From the NCBI RefSeq assembly GCF_947487305.1, contig NZ_CANKWH010000010.1, forward strand, positions 62,001 to 126,000: a stretch of 64,000 bases of DNA, given 5' to 3'. The translations under genes and the position numbers were made by a program. Positions within the stretch are counted from its first letter, which is position 1. Every line of letters starts with the position of its first letter. The notes beneath the pieces were generated by a model. It ran no database searches, was not told the origin of the DNA, and was given only the letters and a program-made list of their open reading frames with translations. Origin of the DNA: an uncultured Paracoccus sp. GTDB lineage: Bacteria > Pseudomonadota > Alphaproteobacteria > Rhodobacterales > Rhodobacteraceae. Shown here in pieces: positions 7,127 to 16,397 of this stretch.

Positions 7127-8797
7127 CCCACATTTCCCAAGTAAGGCGCTGATTTCGCTGTCCTGACCATTATATTTCCTATATAAAACATGGTGTTGAA
7201 GGCTGCGAGGGGCGCGTTTCATGGATCACCCAGAGGGTGCGGGCTTGCAACGGGCAGATCGGGTGGATTTCGACCCTCGCGTGCGGCTGGAATTTCGCGG
7301 CACGCAGCTCAGTTCCGACGGCGGCCTTCTGGTGATGCGCGAGCTTGATGACGCGCTCGGGTTGTCCGATTTGGCGTCAGCGGCGCTGCGCGATACTCGC
7401 TCTGGCAAGAACACGGTCCATCGGCTCGACGGCCTGTTCCGGCAATCAGTCTTTGGGCGGCTGGCCGGATACGAGGATGTCAACGACGCCAACCGTCTCG
7501 CCTGCGATCCGGTCATGCGCCAAGTTGTCGGCGGCAGAGCGGTCGATGCACAAGCGGCCTCGGCATCGCAGATGGGACGGTTCGAGACCGAGACGCTGGC
7601 TCTGGCCGGGAACCGTGCCGCGCTGGCCGACCTGAACGGGCAATGGATCGACCGGTTCCATGACCGTAACGGGCTGAAGTACATCGTTCTGGACATGGAC
7701 AGCTCGGTCAGCCCGACCCATGGCGACCAGGAAGGGTCCGCCTGGAATGGCCATTTCGACTGTAGCTGCTATCACCCCAACTTTCTGTTCAACCAGTTCG
7801 GGATGCTGGAACGCTGCGCCCTGCGCCATGGCAACGTCCACAGCGCCGATGGCTGGCGTGATGTTCTCGACCCCGTCATTGCGCGCTACGCGGAGCGCGA
7901 CCTTGGTGGCAGGTTCTTCCGGGCCGATGCTGCCTACGCGATCCCGGCGATCTATGAGCGATTGGAAGAAGCGCGGTTCTTCTACGCCATCCGGCTGCCC
8001 GCAAACGCGGTCCTCAAGGACAAGATCGCGCATCGGCTAACGCGCCCTGTCGGGCGGCCGTCACTGACCAAGGTCAAGCGGTTCTTCGAGGAATTCGAGT
8101 ATCAGGCGGCGTCCTGGGACAAGGAACGCCGGGTGATCGCCAAGATCGAATGGCATCCGGGCGAACTGTTCCCGCGTGTCGGCTTCATCGTCACCAACCT
8201 GCCGATGGAGCCGGACTGGGTGGTGCGGTTCTACAACCAGCGCGGCACCGCCGAGCAGCACATCAAAGAGGGCAAATACGCCTTTCGCTGGACGCGGCTG
8301 TCGTGCCGGAAGTTCCGCGACAATGAGGTGCGGCTGCAACTGCACGCCCTGGCGTACAACCTGGCCACCTTCTTGCGCTGCATCGAGCTGCCCGAGGCCA
8401 TGGCCGACTGGTCGTTGATCAGCCTGCAACTGAAGCTGATCAAGATCGGGGCACGTGTGGTCCGTCACGCCCGCACCATCACCTTCCAGCTGGCCGAGGT
8501 CGCTGTCACCGGCACGATGGTACGCGCCATCCTCGCCGCTATCCGCCGATTGCGAGCGCCACCGCTATGCGCATGATCGCGATCCACGCTCAAACTGAAC
8601 GAAAGCGGCTGGACAGATCTGTCCGCTGCGCTGAAAAACGCCGCCCCTGGGCAAGGAAACAGCGGCTTCGCGGTCTGATCCGTCCAGATCCAGCAGTCTG
8701 CGCGACCGCAGGTGCCGCTTGCGGCAGAAAATCCTTGTCTAGCGCTCGGATACAGGCGATCTTCACCTCAAACGACACGCCACTTGGGGAATGCAGG
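7127..8797 (+). mobile_element. IS1380-family insertion sequence, 1671 bp
   Basis: The left end reads CCCACATTTCCCAAGT (7127-7142) and the right end, on the other strand, reads CCTGCATTCCCCAAGT (8797-8782); 13 of 16 bases match as imperfect terminal inverted repeats. The element is flanked by TTGAA duplications and carries one transposase gene, 7221-8576. Length, single gene and duplication size agree with the IS1380 family. It interrupts the ImmA/IrrE gene in the coding strand orientation. The near-perfect restoration of the target frame, with no other decay, argues that the insertion is fairly recent. Confidence 0.9.
7221..8576 (+). CDS. IS1380-family transposase
   Basis: 451 residues, full length for the family. 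The N-terminus FRGTQLSSDGGLLVMRELDD and the later VLDMDSSVSPTHGDQEG, a DDE-type catalytic aspartate region, are characteristic of IS1380 transposases. The segment RGTAEQHIKEGKYAF is likely to carry the catalytic glutamate. The frame is intact, so the element may still be active. A GAGGGG ribosome site precedes the ATG. It is the only gene inside the element and lies 94 bases from its left end. Confidence 0.93.
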   Translation: MDHPEGAGLQRADRVDFDPRVRLEFRGTQLSSDGGLLVMRELDDALGLSDLASAALRDTRSGKNTVHRLDGLFRQSVFGRLAGYEDVNDANRLACDPVMRQVVGGRAVDAQAASASQMGRFETETLALAGNRAALADLNGQWIDRFHDRNGLKYIVLDMDSSVSPTHGDQEGSAWNGHFDCSCYHPNFLFNQFGMLERCALRHGNVHSADGWRDVLDPVIARYAERDLGGRFFRADAAYAIPAIYERLEEARFFYAIRLPANAVLKDKIAHRLTRPVGRPSLTKVKRFFEEFEYQAASWDKERRVIAKIEWHPGELFPRVGFIVTNLPMEPDWVVRFYNQRGTAEQHIKEGKYAFRWTRLSCRKFRDNEVRLQLHALAYNLATFLRCIELPEAMADWSLISLQLKLIKIGARVVRHARTITFQLAEVAVTGTMVRAILAAIRRLRAPPLCA

Positions 8798-9177
8798 TTG
8801 AAGTCGTGTTCGTAAAATTTACCGGTGAGTACGATAAAGTCTCTGGGTTTTACGAGCCTGATGAGAACCGCATATACGTCAACAAGGACGAGTTTCCGCT
8901 AAGGCAAACGTTTACAGTTGCCCATGAGCTGGCGCACGCTCTTCTGCATAGGCACTGGGCCGCTTCAGACGAGTATAGAGTTCTTCTACGCGACCCCAAT
9001 GCGAGTTCCGACGAGCCTCACGAGAAGGAGGCTAATGCGTTCGCTGCGCATTTGCTGGTTCCCAGAAAGATGCTTGATACTGTATATAGTGATCTCAGCA
9101 ATGCGGAGTTGTCCAAACTCTTCGCAGTTTCTGTGCCCACTATTAAGTATCGCAAAGAATTTGAGTATGGCATCTGA
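8791..9177 (+). pseudogene. ImmA/IrrE metallopeptidase, 3' fragment with intact catalytic motif
   Basis: Holds the zinc-peptidase core. HELAH (residues 81-85 of the reconstructed 164-residue protein) supplies two histidine ligands and the catalytic glutamate, and HEKEANAFAAHLLVP supplies the third ligand region. Family members cleave repressors or regulators, as with Bacillus ImmA on ImmR and Deinococcus IrrE on DdrO. The original frame starts at 7007. The last bases of the insertion sequence provide an in-frame ATG at 8791 that would give a 128-residue product lacking only the first 40 residues, but its ribosome site abuts the ATG and is poor. The 3' end overlaps the next gene by 11 bases. 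Codon use and GC are unlike the flanking genes. Confidence 0.8.
8798..8802. repeat. Target-site duplication, right copy (TTGAA)
   Basis: Immediately follows the right end of the element and is identical to 7122-7126. Confidence 0.85.
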
Positions 9178-9538
9178 CCTTCGGAAAGAAGCTAAAGCTG
9201 CGGCTACGGATCCAGAGCAAGATGATCCGGAGTTGGAGGAAGCTCTTAAAGCAGGCTCCAGCTACCAGCTCGAGCTGATTCGAGAACGACATCGACATGC
9301 TGAGGCAACTCAGCAGACCGAACTAGGAAAGCTCGGGACATTGCTGGGAGGCGAAAAGAATGCGCCCATGGCAATTGCTACTATTACCATGCTTTTCTCG
9401 TTTATTGTCTTCGGCGTTTGCTTGTATCTTGCGACAAGACAGAATGCCAACGCCGATTCCATTTTCAAGTGGTCGTCGGCGCCTCTTAGTTTGGCTACAA
9501 CGGCGCTTGGATTTATCTTCGGAAATTCGAAGAAATAA
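9167..9538 (+). CDS. Small two-helix membrane protein paired with the ImmA gene
   Basis: 123 residues, starting at the ATG that overlaps the last 11 bases of the ImmA gene in another frame (MASDLRKEAKAAATDPEQDD). Residues 1-65 are highly charged and predicted helical. Two hydrophobic stretches follow, about 67-89 (MAIATITMLFSFIVFGVCLY) and 104-119. The overlap points to translational coupling, so the two products probably act together. I recognise no family. A membrane effector or anchor controlled by the peptidase is one possible reading. The gene is AT-richer than the chromosome and ends four bases before the convergent carB gene, with no terminator between them. Confidence 0.65.
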   Translation: MASDLRKEAKAAATDPEQDDPELEEALKAGSSYQLELIRERHRHAEATQQTELGKLGTLLGGEKNAPMAIATITMLFSFIVFGVCLYLATRQNANADSIFKWSSAPLSLATTALGFIFGNSKK

Positions 9539-9542
9539 GTCC

Positions 9543-12500
9543 TCAAGCCTGCAACGATCTCACCCCAACTTCCCCCTCGCCGCGCGACTTGATCGCGGCC
9601 ACGGCGGCGATGCTGCCGGCGGCGGTGGTGAAATAGGGGATCTTGTCATACAGCGCGACGGCCCGGATCTCGCGCGAGTCCTGGATCGCCTGCGCGCCCT
9701 CGGTGGTATTCAGCACCATCGCGATCTCGCCGTTCTTCAGCCGGTCTACGATGTTCGGGCGGCCTTCATAGACCTTGTTCACCCGCTGGCTTTCGACGCC
9801 GTTCGCGGCAAGGAAATCGGCCGTGCCGCTGGTCGCGACAATGGTGAAGCCCATGGCGATCAGGTCGCGCGCGGCGGCGGCCAGTTCGGCGCTCTTGTCG
9901 GCATCCTTGATCGAGATGAAGACCAGACCCTCCTGCGGCAGGGTGGTGCCGGCGCCCAGCTGCGCCTTCAGGAAGGCGCGGGGGAAGTTGCGGTCCCAGC
10001 CCATGACCTCGCCGGTCGAGCGCATTTCCGGCCCCAGAAGCGTGTCGACACCGGGGAAGCGTGCGAAGGGCATCACCGCCTCCTTGACCGAGAACCACGG
10101 GGTTTTCGGGTCGGCAAGGGTCAGCGGATCGGCGAAGGGCAGGTCATCCTCGGGGCCGACGCCCTCGGGATAGGGCTGACGCGCCGGGAAGTTCGACATC
10201 GGCTCGCCCGCCATCAGCCGGGCGGCGATGCTGGCGATGGCGCTGTCGGTGGCCTTGGCGACGAAGGGCACGGTCCGCGAGGCGCGCGGGTTCACCTCGA
10301 GCACGAAGATCTGCCCGTCCTTCAGCGCGAATTGCACGTTCATCAGCCCGACGACGCGCAGCGCGCGCGCCATGGCAACCGTCTGGCGCTTCAGCTCCTC
10401 GACGGTCGCGCCGTCCAGCGTATGCGGCGGCAGCGAGCAGGCCGAGTCGCCCGAATGGACGCCTGCCTCCTCGATATGCTCCATGATCCCGGCGACATGG
10501 ACGGTGTCGCCATCGCTCAGCGCATCGACATCGACCTCGATCGCGCCCGAGAGATAGCTGTCGAGCAGCACCGGGTTCTTGCCCGAGACCTTCACCGCCT
10601 CGGTGATGTAGCGGTTCAGGTGGTCCATATCCCGCACGATCTCCATGGCGCGCCCGCCCAGCACATAGGAAGGGCGGATGACCAGCGGGAAGCCGATCCG
10701 CTCGGCGATCGCGATCGCTTCGGCGGGGCTGTGGGCGATGCCGTTGATCGGCTGTTTCAGGTTCAGGTCGTTCAGGAGCTTCTGGAACCGCTCGCGGTCC
10801 TCGGCCAGGTCGATGGCATCCGGGGTGGTGCCAAGGATCGGGATGCCCTCGGCTTCCAGCGCGTCGGCCAGTTTCAGCGGCGTCTGGCCACCGAACTGCA
10901 CGATCACCCCGTGCAGGGTGCCGTTCTCCTGCTCGACCCGCAGGATCTCCAGCACATGTTCCAGCGTCAGCGGCTCGAAATAAAGCCGGTCCGAGGTGTC
11001 ATAATCGGTGCTGACCGTTTCCGGGTTGCAGTTGATCATGATGGTTTCATAGCCGGCTTTGGTCAGCGCAAAGCAGGCATGGCAGCAGCAATAGTCGAAC
11101 TCGATCCCCTGGCCGATCCGGTTCGGGCCACCCCCAAGGATGACCACCTTCTTGGCATTGCTGGGCCGCGCCTCGTTTTCCACATCGCCCATCGCCGGGG
11201 CTTCATAGGTGGAATACATGTAGGGGGTCTGGGCCTCGAACTCGGCGGCGCAGGTGTCGATACGCTTGAAGACCGGACGGATCTCCAGCGCGGCGCGGGC
11301 GCGGCGGATATCGCTCTCGTCGCGACCGGTCAGGGTGGCCAGGCGCGCATCGGTGAAGCCCATCATCTTCAGCGCGCGCAGCCCCTTGGCATCCTGCGGC
11401 AGACCATCGGCGCGGACGCCGTTCTCGGCATCGACGATCTCGCGGATGCGGCTGAGGAACCACGGGTCAAAGCTGGTAACGCGATGGATCTCGTCATCAG
11501 TCAGGCCGAAACGCATCGCCTCGGCAATCACCCGCAGCCGGTCGGGCGTCTGTTTCGACAAGGCGGCGATCACCGCAGGCTTGCCCTGGTCGGCAGCGCC
11601 CTCGATGGCGATCTCGTCGAGCCCGGTCAGCCCGTTCTCCATCGAGGTCAGTGCCTTCTGCAGCGATTCGTGGAAGCTGCGGCCGATGGCCATGACCTCG
11701 CCCACAGATTTCATCGCCGTGGTCAGTTCCGGCTTCGATCCGGGGAATTTCTCGAAGGCAAAGCGCGGGATCTTGGTCACGACATAGTCGATCGACGGCT
11801 CGAAGCTGGCCGGCGTGACCTTGGTGATGTCATTGTCCAGCTCGTCCAGCGTATAGCCCACTGCCAGCTTTGCCGCGATCTTGGCGATCGGGAAACCCGT
11901 GGCCTTCGAGGCCAGCGCCGAAGAGCGGCTGACCCGCGGGTTCATCTCGATCACCACCATGCGGCCATCGGCCGGGTTGATCGCCCATTGCACGTTCGAG
12001 CCGCCGGTCTCGACCCCGATCTCGCGCAGCACGGCGATCGAGCCGTTGCGCATGATCTGGTATTCGCGGTCGGTCAAGGTCAGGGCCGGGGCGACCGTGA
12101 TCGAATCGCCGGTATGCACGCCCATCGGATCGACGTTCTCGATGGCGCAGACGATGATGGCATTGTCGTTGCGATCCCGCACGACCTCCATCTCGAACTC
12201 CTTCCAGCCGAGCAGGCTTTCATCGACCAGCACCTGCGCGACCGGCGAGGCATCGAGGCCCGAGCGCACGATGCGTTCGTAATCGTCGCGGTTATAAGCA
12301 ACGCCGCCGCCGGTGCCGCCGAGGGTGAAGGCCGGGCGGATGATGGCCGGCAGGCCGATCTCCTCCAGCGCCTCCATCGCCTGCGCAACGCCGGCCGAGA
12401 TGTCGTATTTGCCATTGGCGTGTTTCGGGGCCGAAACGATGGTGGCGCGCGGGTTTTCCAGCCCGATGCGGTCCATCGCCTCGCGGAAGAGCTTGCGGTC

Positions 12501-12881
12501 TTCGGCCATCTCGATGGCCGAGCGCTGCGCCCCGATCAGTTCGACGCCATAGCGGTTCAGAACCCCGGCATCGGCCAGCGACAGGGCCGTATTCAGCCCG
12601 GTCTGCCCGCCCATGGTCGGCAACAGCGCGTCGGGGCGTTCCTTGGCGATGATCTTCTCGACGATCTCGGGCGTGATCGGCTCGATATAGGTGGCGTCGG
12701 CCATCTCCGGATCGGTCATGATCGTCGCCGGGTTCGAGTTCACCAGCACGACCCGATAACCTTCCTCGCGCAGGGCCTTGCAGGCCTGGGCGCCGGAATA
12801 GTCGAACTCACAGGCCTGGCCGATGACGATGGGCCCGGCACCGATGATCAGAATGGATTTGATATCGGTTCTCTTCGGCAT
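9543..12881 (-). CDS. carB: Carbamoyl-phosphate synthase large subunit
   Basis: 1112 residues, slightly longer than the usual 1070-1080. Makes carbamoyl phosphate from bicarbonate, glutamine-derived ammonia and two ATP, for pyrimidine and arginine synthesis. The two ATP-grasp halves are clear: [20 protein letters not shown] starts the first and [20 protein letters not shown] starts the second, each followed by FDYS/FDYC and [14 protein letters not shown] motifs. The C-terminal allosteric MGS-like domain ([20 protein letters not shown]) is complete. carA is not in the window. The gene is convergent with the accessory region and has 184 bases upstream before the flagellar cluster. Confidence 0.97.
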   Translation of the reverse strand: MPKRTDIKSILIIGAGPIVIGQACEFDYSGAQACKALREEGYRVVLVNSNPATIMTDPEMADATYIEPITPEIVEKIIAKERPDALLPTMGGQTGLNTALSLADAGVLNRYGVELIGAQRSAIEMAEDRKLFREAMDRIGLENPRATIVSAPKHANGKYDISAGVAQAMEALEEIGLPAIIRPAFTLGGTGGGVAYNRDDYERIVRSGLDASPVAQVLVDESLLGWKEFEMEVVRDRNDNAIIVCAIENVDPMGVHTGDSITVAPALTLTDREYQIMRNGSIAVLREIGVETGGSNVQWAINPADGRMVVIEMNPRVSRSSALASKATGFPIAKIAAKLAVGYTLDELDNDITKVTPASFEPSIDYVVTKIPRFAFEKFPGSKPELTTAMKSVGEVMAIGRSFHESLQKALTSMENGLTGLDEIAIEGAADQGKPAVIAALSKQTPDRLRVIAEAMRFGLTDDEIHRVTSFDPWFLSRIREIVDAENGVRADGLPQDAKGLRALKMMGFTDARLATLTGRDESDIRRARAALEIRPVFKRIDTCAAEFEAQTPYMYSTYEAPAMGDVENEARPSNAKKVVILGGGPNRIGQGIEFDYCCCHACFALTKAGYETIMINCNPETVSTDYDTSDRLYFEPLTLEHVLEILRVEQENGTLHGVIVQFGGQTPLKLADALEAEGIPILGTTPDAIDLAEDRERFQKLLNDLNLKQPINGIAHSPAEAIAIAERIGFPLVIRPSYVLGGRAMEIVRDMDHLNRYITEAVKVSGKNPVLLDSYLSGAIEVDVDALSDGDTVHVAGIMEHIEEAGVHSGDSACSLPPHTLDGATVEELKRQTVAMARALRVVGLMNVQFALKDGQIFVLEVNPRASRTVPFVAKATDSAIASIAARLMAGEPMSNFPARQPYPEGVGPEDDLPFADPLTLADPKTPWFSVKEAVMPFARFPGVDTLLGPEMRSTGEVMGWDRNFPRAFLKAQLGAGTTLPQEGLVFISIKDADKSAELAAAARDLIAMGFTIVATSGTADFLAANGVESQRVNKVYEGRPNIVDRLKNGEIAMVLNTTEGAQAIQDSREIRAVALYDKIPYFTTAAGSIAAVAAIKSRGEGEVGVRSLQA

Positions 12882-13065
12882 GGTGACCCCGGCTTGTCAT
12901 GGATTGGCGCAAATCGTCCGGGGTTATAGCCATGCAGGGCCGGGGCGCAAGGCGCGTTGGTGGGTGCCGGGTGCGAATCTGCGCGGCGGCGGGGCGACGC
13001 GGGGCCGGGCCGCCGCTCGGAGATGCTCGCAGATCTGCCGCGCTGCGGGGGGCGGCTGGCAAGGC

Positions 13066-13857
13066 TCAGCCCCCTCTGCGCAACAAGGTCAGGGCTGTGG
13101 AGAAGGGGGATGTCGCCGCGCTTTCGGCCATTTGCGCGCGCAGAAGAAAACGCTGGACCAGCTTCTCGATCCCGGCCTCTGACGCGATCACCTTGAAGGA
13201 AGAGCTGCCAAAGAGCGATGTCGCGCTGGCCGTGAATTCCGCCAGTTGCCGGTCGATCGGCAGTCTCCCGTAGGCTTGGCCGAAGCCGAAGGCCTGTTCG
13301 AACACCTTGCGCAGCTGCGTGTTGCCCAGAACCTCGTACCAGAGGGTCGCCTCGGTTGATGTACGGTCGGTCATCTGGCGAAGCTCGCGCTGCGCATTAA
13401 GGGCCAAGCGCAGATTCTGGTCGCCCTCGCCAACACGACGTTCAAACTCCCGTTCGACATAAAGCGCCGAGATCCGGTCGCCAAACCCGGAGGAGGAGAC
13501 CATCTGGTTGCCCTGGTCATAGCCGAAGGCGGCGGCAAGTTTTTGATAGCGCTTGTCCACCATCCGGTTGGCCAGCGACCTGTCATCGCCGCGCGGCTCT
13601 TCCAGAACCTTGCGAATGAACGCCTTGCTGGCGATCTGGCTCTCCAGCCCGTAGGCGCCGAGGGCGACGGTCATCAGCCGATGGTCCGAAACGAGATCAT
13701 CGGCCCCCGCCGTGCGGCCGATCGTCTCGCGGAAATAACGGGTGGTTCGCGCCACCATCGGATCGGCCGCCAGCATTTCCTTTTGCTGGGTGGCAGTGCG
13801 CTGCAGGAGCTTCCACCCCGCGAGGCCACCCGTACCCAGGTGAATCGCCGCCGTCAT
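13066..13857 (-). CDS. DUF1217-family flagellar-cluster protein
   Basis: 263 residues, helix-rich, with no signal peptide or membrane segment. It matches the DUF1217 family, which is found in flagellar clusters of Rhodobacterales and Rhizobiales and has no settled function. Visible family-like segments are AYGLESQIASKAFIRKVLEE and NQMVSSSGFGDRI. It is the last gene of a same-strand run (flagellin, flaF, flbT, this gene), overlapping flbT by four bases, so it is probably co-translated with flbT. A role in flagellar assembly or its control is inferred from the location only. Confidence 0.75.
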   Translation of the reverse strand: MTAAIHLGTGGLAGWKLLQRTATQQKEMLAADPMVARTTRYFRETIGRTAGADDLVSDHRLMTVALGAYGLESQIASKAFIRKVLEEPRGDDRSLANRMVDKRYQKLAAAFGYDQGNQMVSSSGFGDRISALYVEREFERRVGEGDQNLRLALNAQRELRQMTDRTSTEATLWYEVLGNTQLRKVFEQAFGFGQAYGRLPIDRQLAEFTASATSLFGSSSFKVIASEAGIEKLVQRFLLRAQMAESAATSPFSTALTLLRRGG

Positions 13858-14258
13858 TGTGGTCCTGCCGCCAACATGCGTGCCTCGCGCGGAAGCAGAT
13901 CGCGCAACCGCCGCAGCGCCTGATAGGGATTGCCGGACAGCGCGCTTTGGCTGGCCGCGGCCAGCAGCCGGCGGCTGTCGGGATCGTCGAAGACCTGCGA
14001 CAGCTGTTCGATCCCGCGCAACAGCTGTCTGCCACCCTCGCCAGGGTCGGTGTCCCCGGAGAGGATCAACTGGGCGACATAGCAGACCCGGGCGACAGGG
14101 CTGCGGACTGCCTCGGGGTGAATGGCGTCCTTCAGGCGCAGCACATTCGCATTGGGGGTCTTGATGGCGATCTTCGAGCGCTTGTCGCCATTCTCGATGA
14201 CGGCACCATTGATCAGGATCCGTTCCTTCGGTGCCAGCTTGATGACCAGCCCGCTCAT
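13854..14258 (-). CDS. flbT: FlbT, flagellin mRNA regulator
   Basis: 134 residues. In Caulobacter FlbT binds the 5' region of flagellin mRNA and lowers its stability when assembly is incomplete; in other species it can act positively. The family N-terminus is clear: LVIKLAPKERILINGAVIEN. The C-terminal half carries the helix SGNPYQALRRLRDLLPREAR. The gene overlaps flaF by four bases at its start and the DUF1217 gene by four at its end, so the three form a tight translational unit. Confidence 0.92.
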   Translation of the reverse strand: MSGLVIKLAPKERILINGAVIENGDKRSKIAIKTPNANVLRLKDAIHPEAVRSPVARVCYVAQLILSGDTDPGEGGRQLLRGIEQLSQVFDDPDSRRLLAAASQSALSGNPYQALRRLRDLLPREARMLAAGPQ

Positions 14259-14632
14259 TCCGGCACCGTGCCGCGCAGGCCCTTCATGATGGCGACGTTC
14301 ACGTCGATCAGCGGATCGATCTCGCCGGTACCGTTCAGAACCGCATGGCCCTGGCGAATTGAGAAGCCGGCCAGCGAGATCAGCGCTGCCCGGGTTTCCG
14401 CCGGCAGCTGGTTCCCGGGCAGCGCCAGATCCGTGGCGAGCGTGGTCCAGAGCTCGTTATTCCTGTGGATGGCCATGACCTGGACGGTTTCGAGCGGACC
14501 CTGGCTTGCGGCCCGCATCATCCGGGTGATCTGCGAGAACGCCTCGTATTCGATGTCACGTTCGGTGCGAATCCCGTGGGATCGATAGGGACCATTGTCG
14601 TTCATAGGCGTAACCGCGTTCAACGTGTTCAT
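14255..14632 (-). CDS. flaF: FlaF, flagellin synthesis regulator
   Basis: 125 residues from the ATG at 14632; an alternative ATG at 14605 would remove nine residues. Typical FlaF features are the ERDIEYEAFSQITRMM helix and NNELWTTLATDLALPGNQLP. In Caulobacter FlaF is needed for flagellin translation and opposes FlbT, and the two are usually adjacent, as here. It lies downstream of the flagellin gene but is separated from it by a very stable terminator-like hairpin, so its level should be set apart from that of flagellin. Confidence 0.9.
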   Translation of the reverse strand: MNTLNAVTPMNDNGPYRSHGIRTERDIEYEAFSQITRMMRAASQGPLETVQVMAIHRNNELWTTLATDLALPGNQLPAETRAALISLAGFSIRQGHAVLNGTGEIDPLIDVNVAIMKGLRGTVPE

Positions 14633-14659
14633 TCCCGATTTCTAGGAGGAGGGGGCGCG

Positions 14660-14692
14660 GGAGGCGGGGGGTCTGGAAGACCCCCCGCCTCC
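14660..14692. terminator. Very stable hairpin between flagellin and flaF
   Basis: GGAGGCGGGGGGTC, a five-base spacer and GACCCCCCGCCTCC form a perfect 14-pair stem. On the minus strand it follows the flagellin stop by 18 bases. No long T tract follows, but the stem is strong enough to end or reduce read-through into flaF-flbT and to protect the flagellin mRNA. Confidence 0.8.
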
Positions 14693-14710
14693 GATATCAG
14701 GACGGCTTCG

Positions 14711-15556
14711 TCAGCCGCGAAAAAGCGCCAGGATCGACTGCGGCGCCTGGTTGGCGATCGACAGCGACTGGATGCCCAGTTGCTGCTGGGTCTGCAGCGC
14801 CTGCAGGCGGGCCGAGGCTTCCTCCATGTTGGCATCGACCAGCGAACCGATGCCGAGTTTCAGCGAATCGGCCAGCAGCCCCATGAAGTCCGACTGGTTG
14901 GCAATCCGCTTGCCGAAGGAACCCAGCTCTGCGGCGGCATCGACCACGGTGTTCAGATAGCCTTCGATCTCGCCGAGCGCGGTCGCCGCCGTGGCCGCAT
15001 CGGTGATCGCGGTGACGCCAGCGGTCATTGCGGCCTCGAGATCCTGTCCGGTCACGTCGATGGACACCATGGTCGTGGTGCCGCCGGCGCCCGAGCGGTT
15101 CAGCGACGAGATGACCGAGAAATCCGTGCCGCCATTGCCGTCGACGTCGGTTGCCAGCAGGTTGATGCCGTTCATCTGCGTCGCCGAAATGATGTCGTTG
15201 ATTTCCGTCATCTTCGCCTGGATATCGGTATCGATCTTGGCGAAATCAGCGGTGTCGCTGGAGCCGCCGACGGCCAGGTTCTTCATTTCCTTCAGCAGCC
15301 CGCTGATACGCTCGGCTCCCGCGCGCGAGGTTGCCACCGTCGCGTCAGCGACGTTCAGCTGGGACTGGATGCTCTGGAAGGACGAAACGTCGGTGTCCAT
15401 GATCTGGGCGATGGCCCAGATGGCCGCATTGTCCTTGGCGTTGGCGATGGACTTGCCGGTCGAGATTTCACTCTGGGCCTTGGCCAGGCCGGCATTGATC
15501 CCTTTCAGGGTCTGCAGCGCGACGATGGCACTGCTGTTGGTCAGAATGCTGGACAT
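14711..15556 (-). CDS. fliC: Flagellin, short form
   Basis: 281 residues. The N-terminal helical D0/D1 region is typical (MSSILTNSSAIVALQTLKGI, then QSEISTGKSIANAKDNAA), as is the C-terminal helix ending in NQAPQSILALFRG. The variable outer domains D2/D3 are almost absent, so the filament surface would be built mainly from D1. The start has an excellent AGGAGG site. Upstream, on the minus strand, CCCGATAA (15662-15669) resembles a flagellar sigma-28 -10 box, but the -35 half is weak. Secreted through the flagellar type III apparatus. Confidence 0.93.
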   Translation of the reverse strand: MSSILTNSSAIVALQTLKGINAGLAKAQSEISTGKSIANAKDNAAIWAIAQIMDTDVSSFQSIQSQLNVADATVATSRAGAERISGLLKEMKNLAVGGSSDTADFAKIDTDIQAKMTEINDIISATQMNGINLLATDVDGNGGTDFSVISSLNRSGAGGTTTMVSIDVTGQDLEAAMTAGVTAITDAATAATALGEIEGYLNTVVDAAAELGSFGKRIANQSDFMGLLADSLKLGIGSLVDANMEEASARLQALQTQQQLGIQSLSIANQAPQSILALFRG

Positions 15557-15730
15557 GGTGTCCTCCTGTTCATCGAACGATTTGCGTTCGGGGTTTGTGA
15601 GAGACCGGCCATTCTGAACCGACGGGCCGCGTGGCCCCGCATCTTCGCTGCGATCACCCTTTTATCGGGGGATGATTGATGATCGGTGAAATCGCGCTAC
15701 GCTTCAAAGCCTAAGCCCTGCGCATTTGAG

Positions 15731-16051
15731 TCAATATCGCCGGATCTGCGGGGCGGTCGTATCGCTGACCCTGCGCTCGCCCTGATTGTCATAGGTTTCG
15801 AGCGACTGCGCGGCGTGAAGAATTTCCCGTATGTGTTCGGCGGCACCCTGGGCGCCCAGAAGGGCGGCATCGGCCAGAAGGTGCAATTCGGCCAGCCTCG
15901 CCCCGATCGCGCCGCGGTCCTCTGCTCCGGGCGGATGGTTCCGGATCAGTTGCATAAGATGCTCGACATCTTTTGCAGCCTCCCATGCCCGGCCTGCCAT
16001 GATCAGGGCCTTGACCCGCTTGATCTGTCGCAGAACCACCGGCCGGCTCAT
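15731..16051 (-). CDS. Small helical protein of the flagellar cluster, function unknown
   Basis: 106 residues, mostly amphipathic helix (MSRPVVLRQIKRVKALIMAG, later LAELHLLADAALLGAQGAAE), with no signal peptide. It overlaps by four bases the end of the upstream rod-binding gene, so the two are co-translated. Size and all-helical character would suit a flagellar export chaperone of the FlgN kind, but I see no decisive motif and offer that only as a possibility. Confidence 0.6.
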   Translation of the reverse strand: MSRPVVLRQIKRVKALIMAGRAWEAAKDVEHLMQLIRNHPPGAEDRGAIGARLAELHLLADAALLGAQGAAEHIREILHAAQSLETYDNQGERRVSDTTAPQIRRY

Positions 16052-16296
16052 TGCGGGTCGTTCCCGCCGATGCCGAGGCCGAAATCCAGTGCCCGCGCAA
16101 GGGTCGCGGCGTATTCGCGGGTCAGGAAGCTCGTGAACTGGTCTTCGCCGGCGCCGCCGCCAAACGCGTCCTGCGACGGTTTGGGGCCGGCATATTTCAG
16201 CATCTCTTCGAGAAACGCCTGTTCAAGCTGGTCGCTCGCCCGAAGCGAAGGTGCGGGATCAGGGCGGGGAGAGGGTGTTGTTGGGGTTGTGAGCAT
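16048..16296 (-). CDS. FlgJ-like rod-binding protein without a peptidoglycan hydrolase domain
   Basis: 82 residues from the ATG at 16296. The core LEQAFLEEMLKYAGPKPSQD, with its phenylalanine, leucine and methionine pattern, and the later FTSFLTREYA resemble the N-terminal rod-binding domain of FlgJ. Gamma-proteobacterial FlgJ has an additional muramidase domain; alphaproteobacterial versions commonly consist only of the rod-binding part, with a separate lytic enzyme. It is divergent from fliK, with about 100 bases between the two starts that should contain both promoters. Confidence 0.75.
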   Translation of the reverse strand: MLTTPTTPSPRPDPAPSLRASDQLEQAFLEEMLKYAGPKPSQDAFGGGAGEDQFTSFLTREYAATLARALDFGLGIGGNDPQ

Positions 16297-16397
16297 TTTA
16301 GCTTTCCGAAGGAGGATTGGGCGATCATCGCAGTCCCCGGTAAATATTCCGTAATCCGAAGCGGTTATCCTGACCGCATCAGATGAAGGACTGGGAT

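Noticed and set aside
8791..9177. Treating the ImmA 3' part as a normal complete gene
   Set aside because: The target duplication and frame restoration show that it is the downstream half of an interrupted gene; the ATG belongs to the insertion sequence end.
9360..12929. 1189-codon open frame on the plus strand opposite carB
   Set aside because: Exactly antisense to carB, with a His/Asp/Arg/Gly-rich product and no recognisable domain.
15557..15730. CtrA-type TTAA-N7-TTAA or clear sigma-28 promoter before the flagellin gene
   Set aside because: No TTAA pair with correct spacing was found; only the -10-like CCCGATAA is visible, so no promoter was called.
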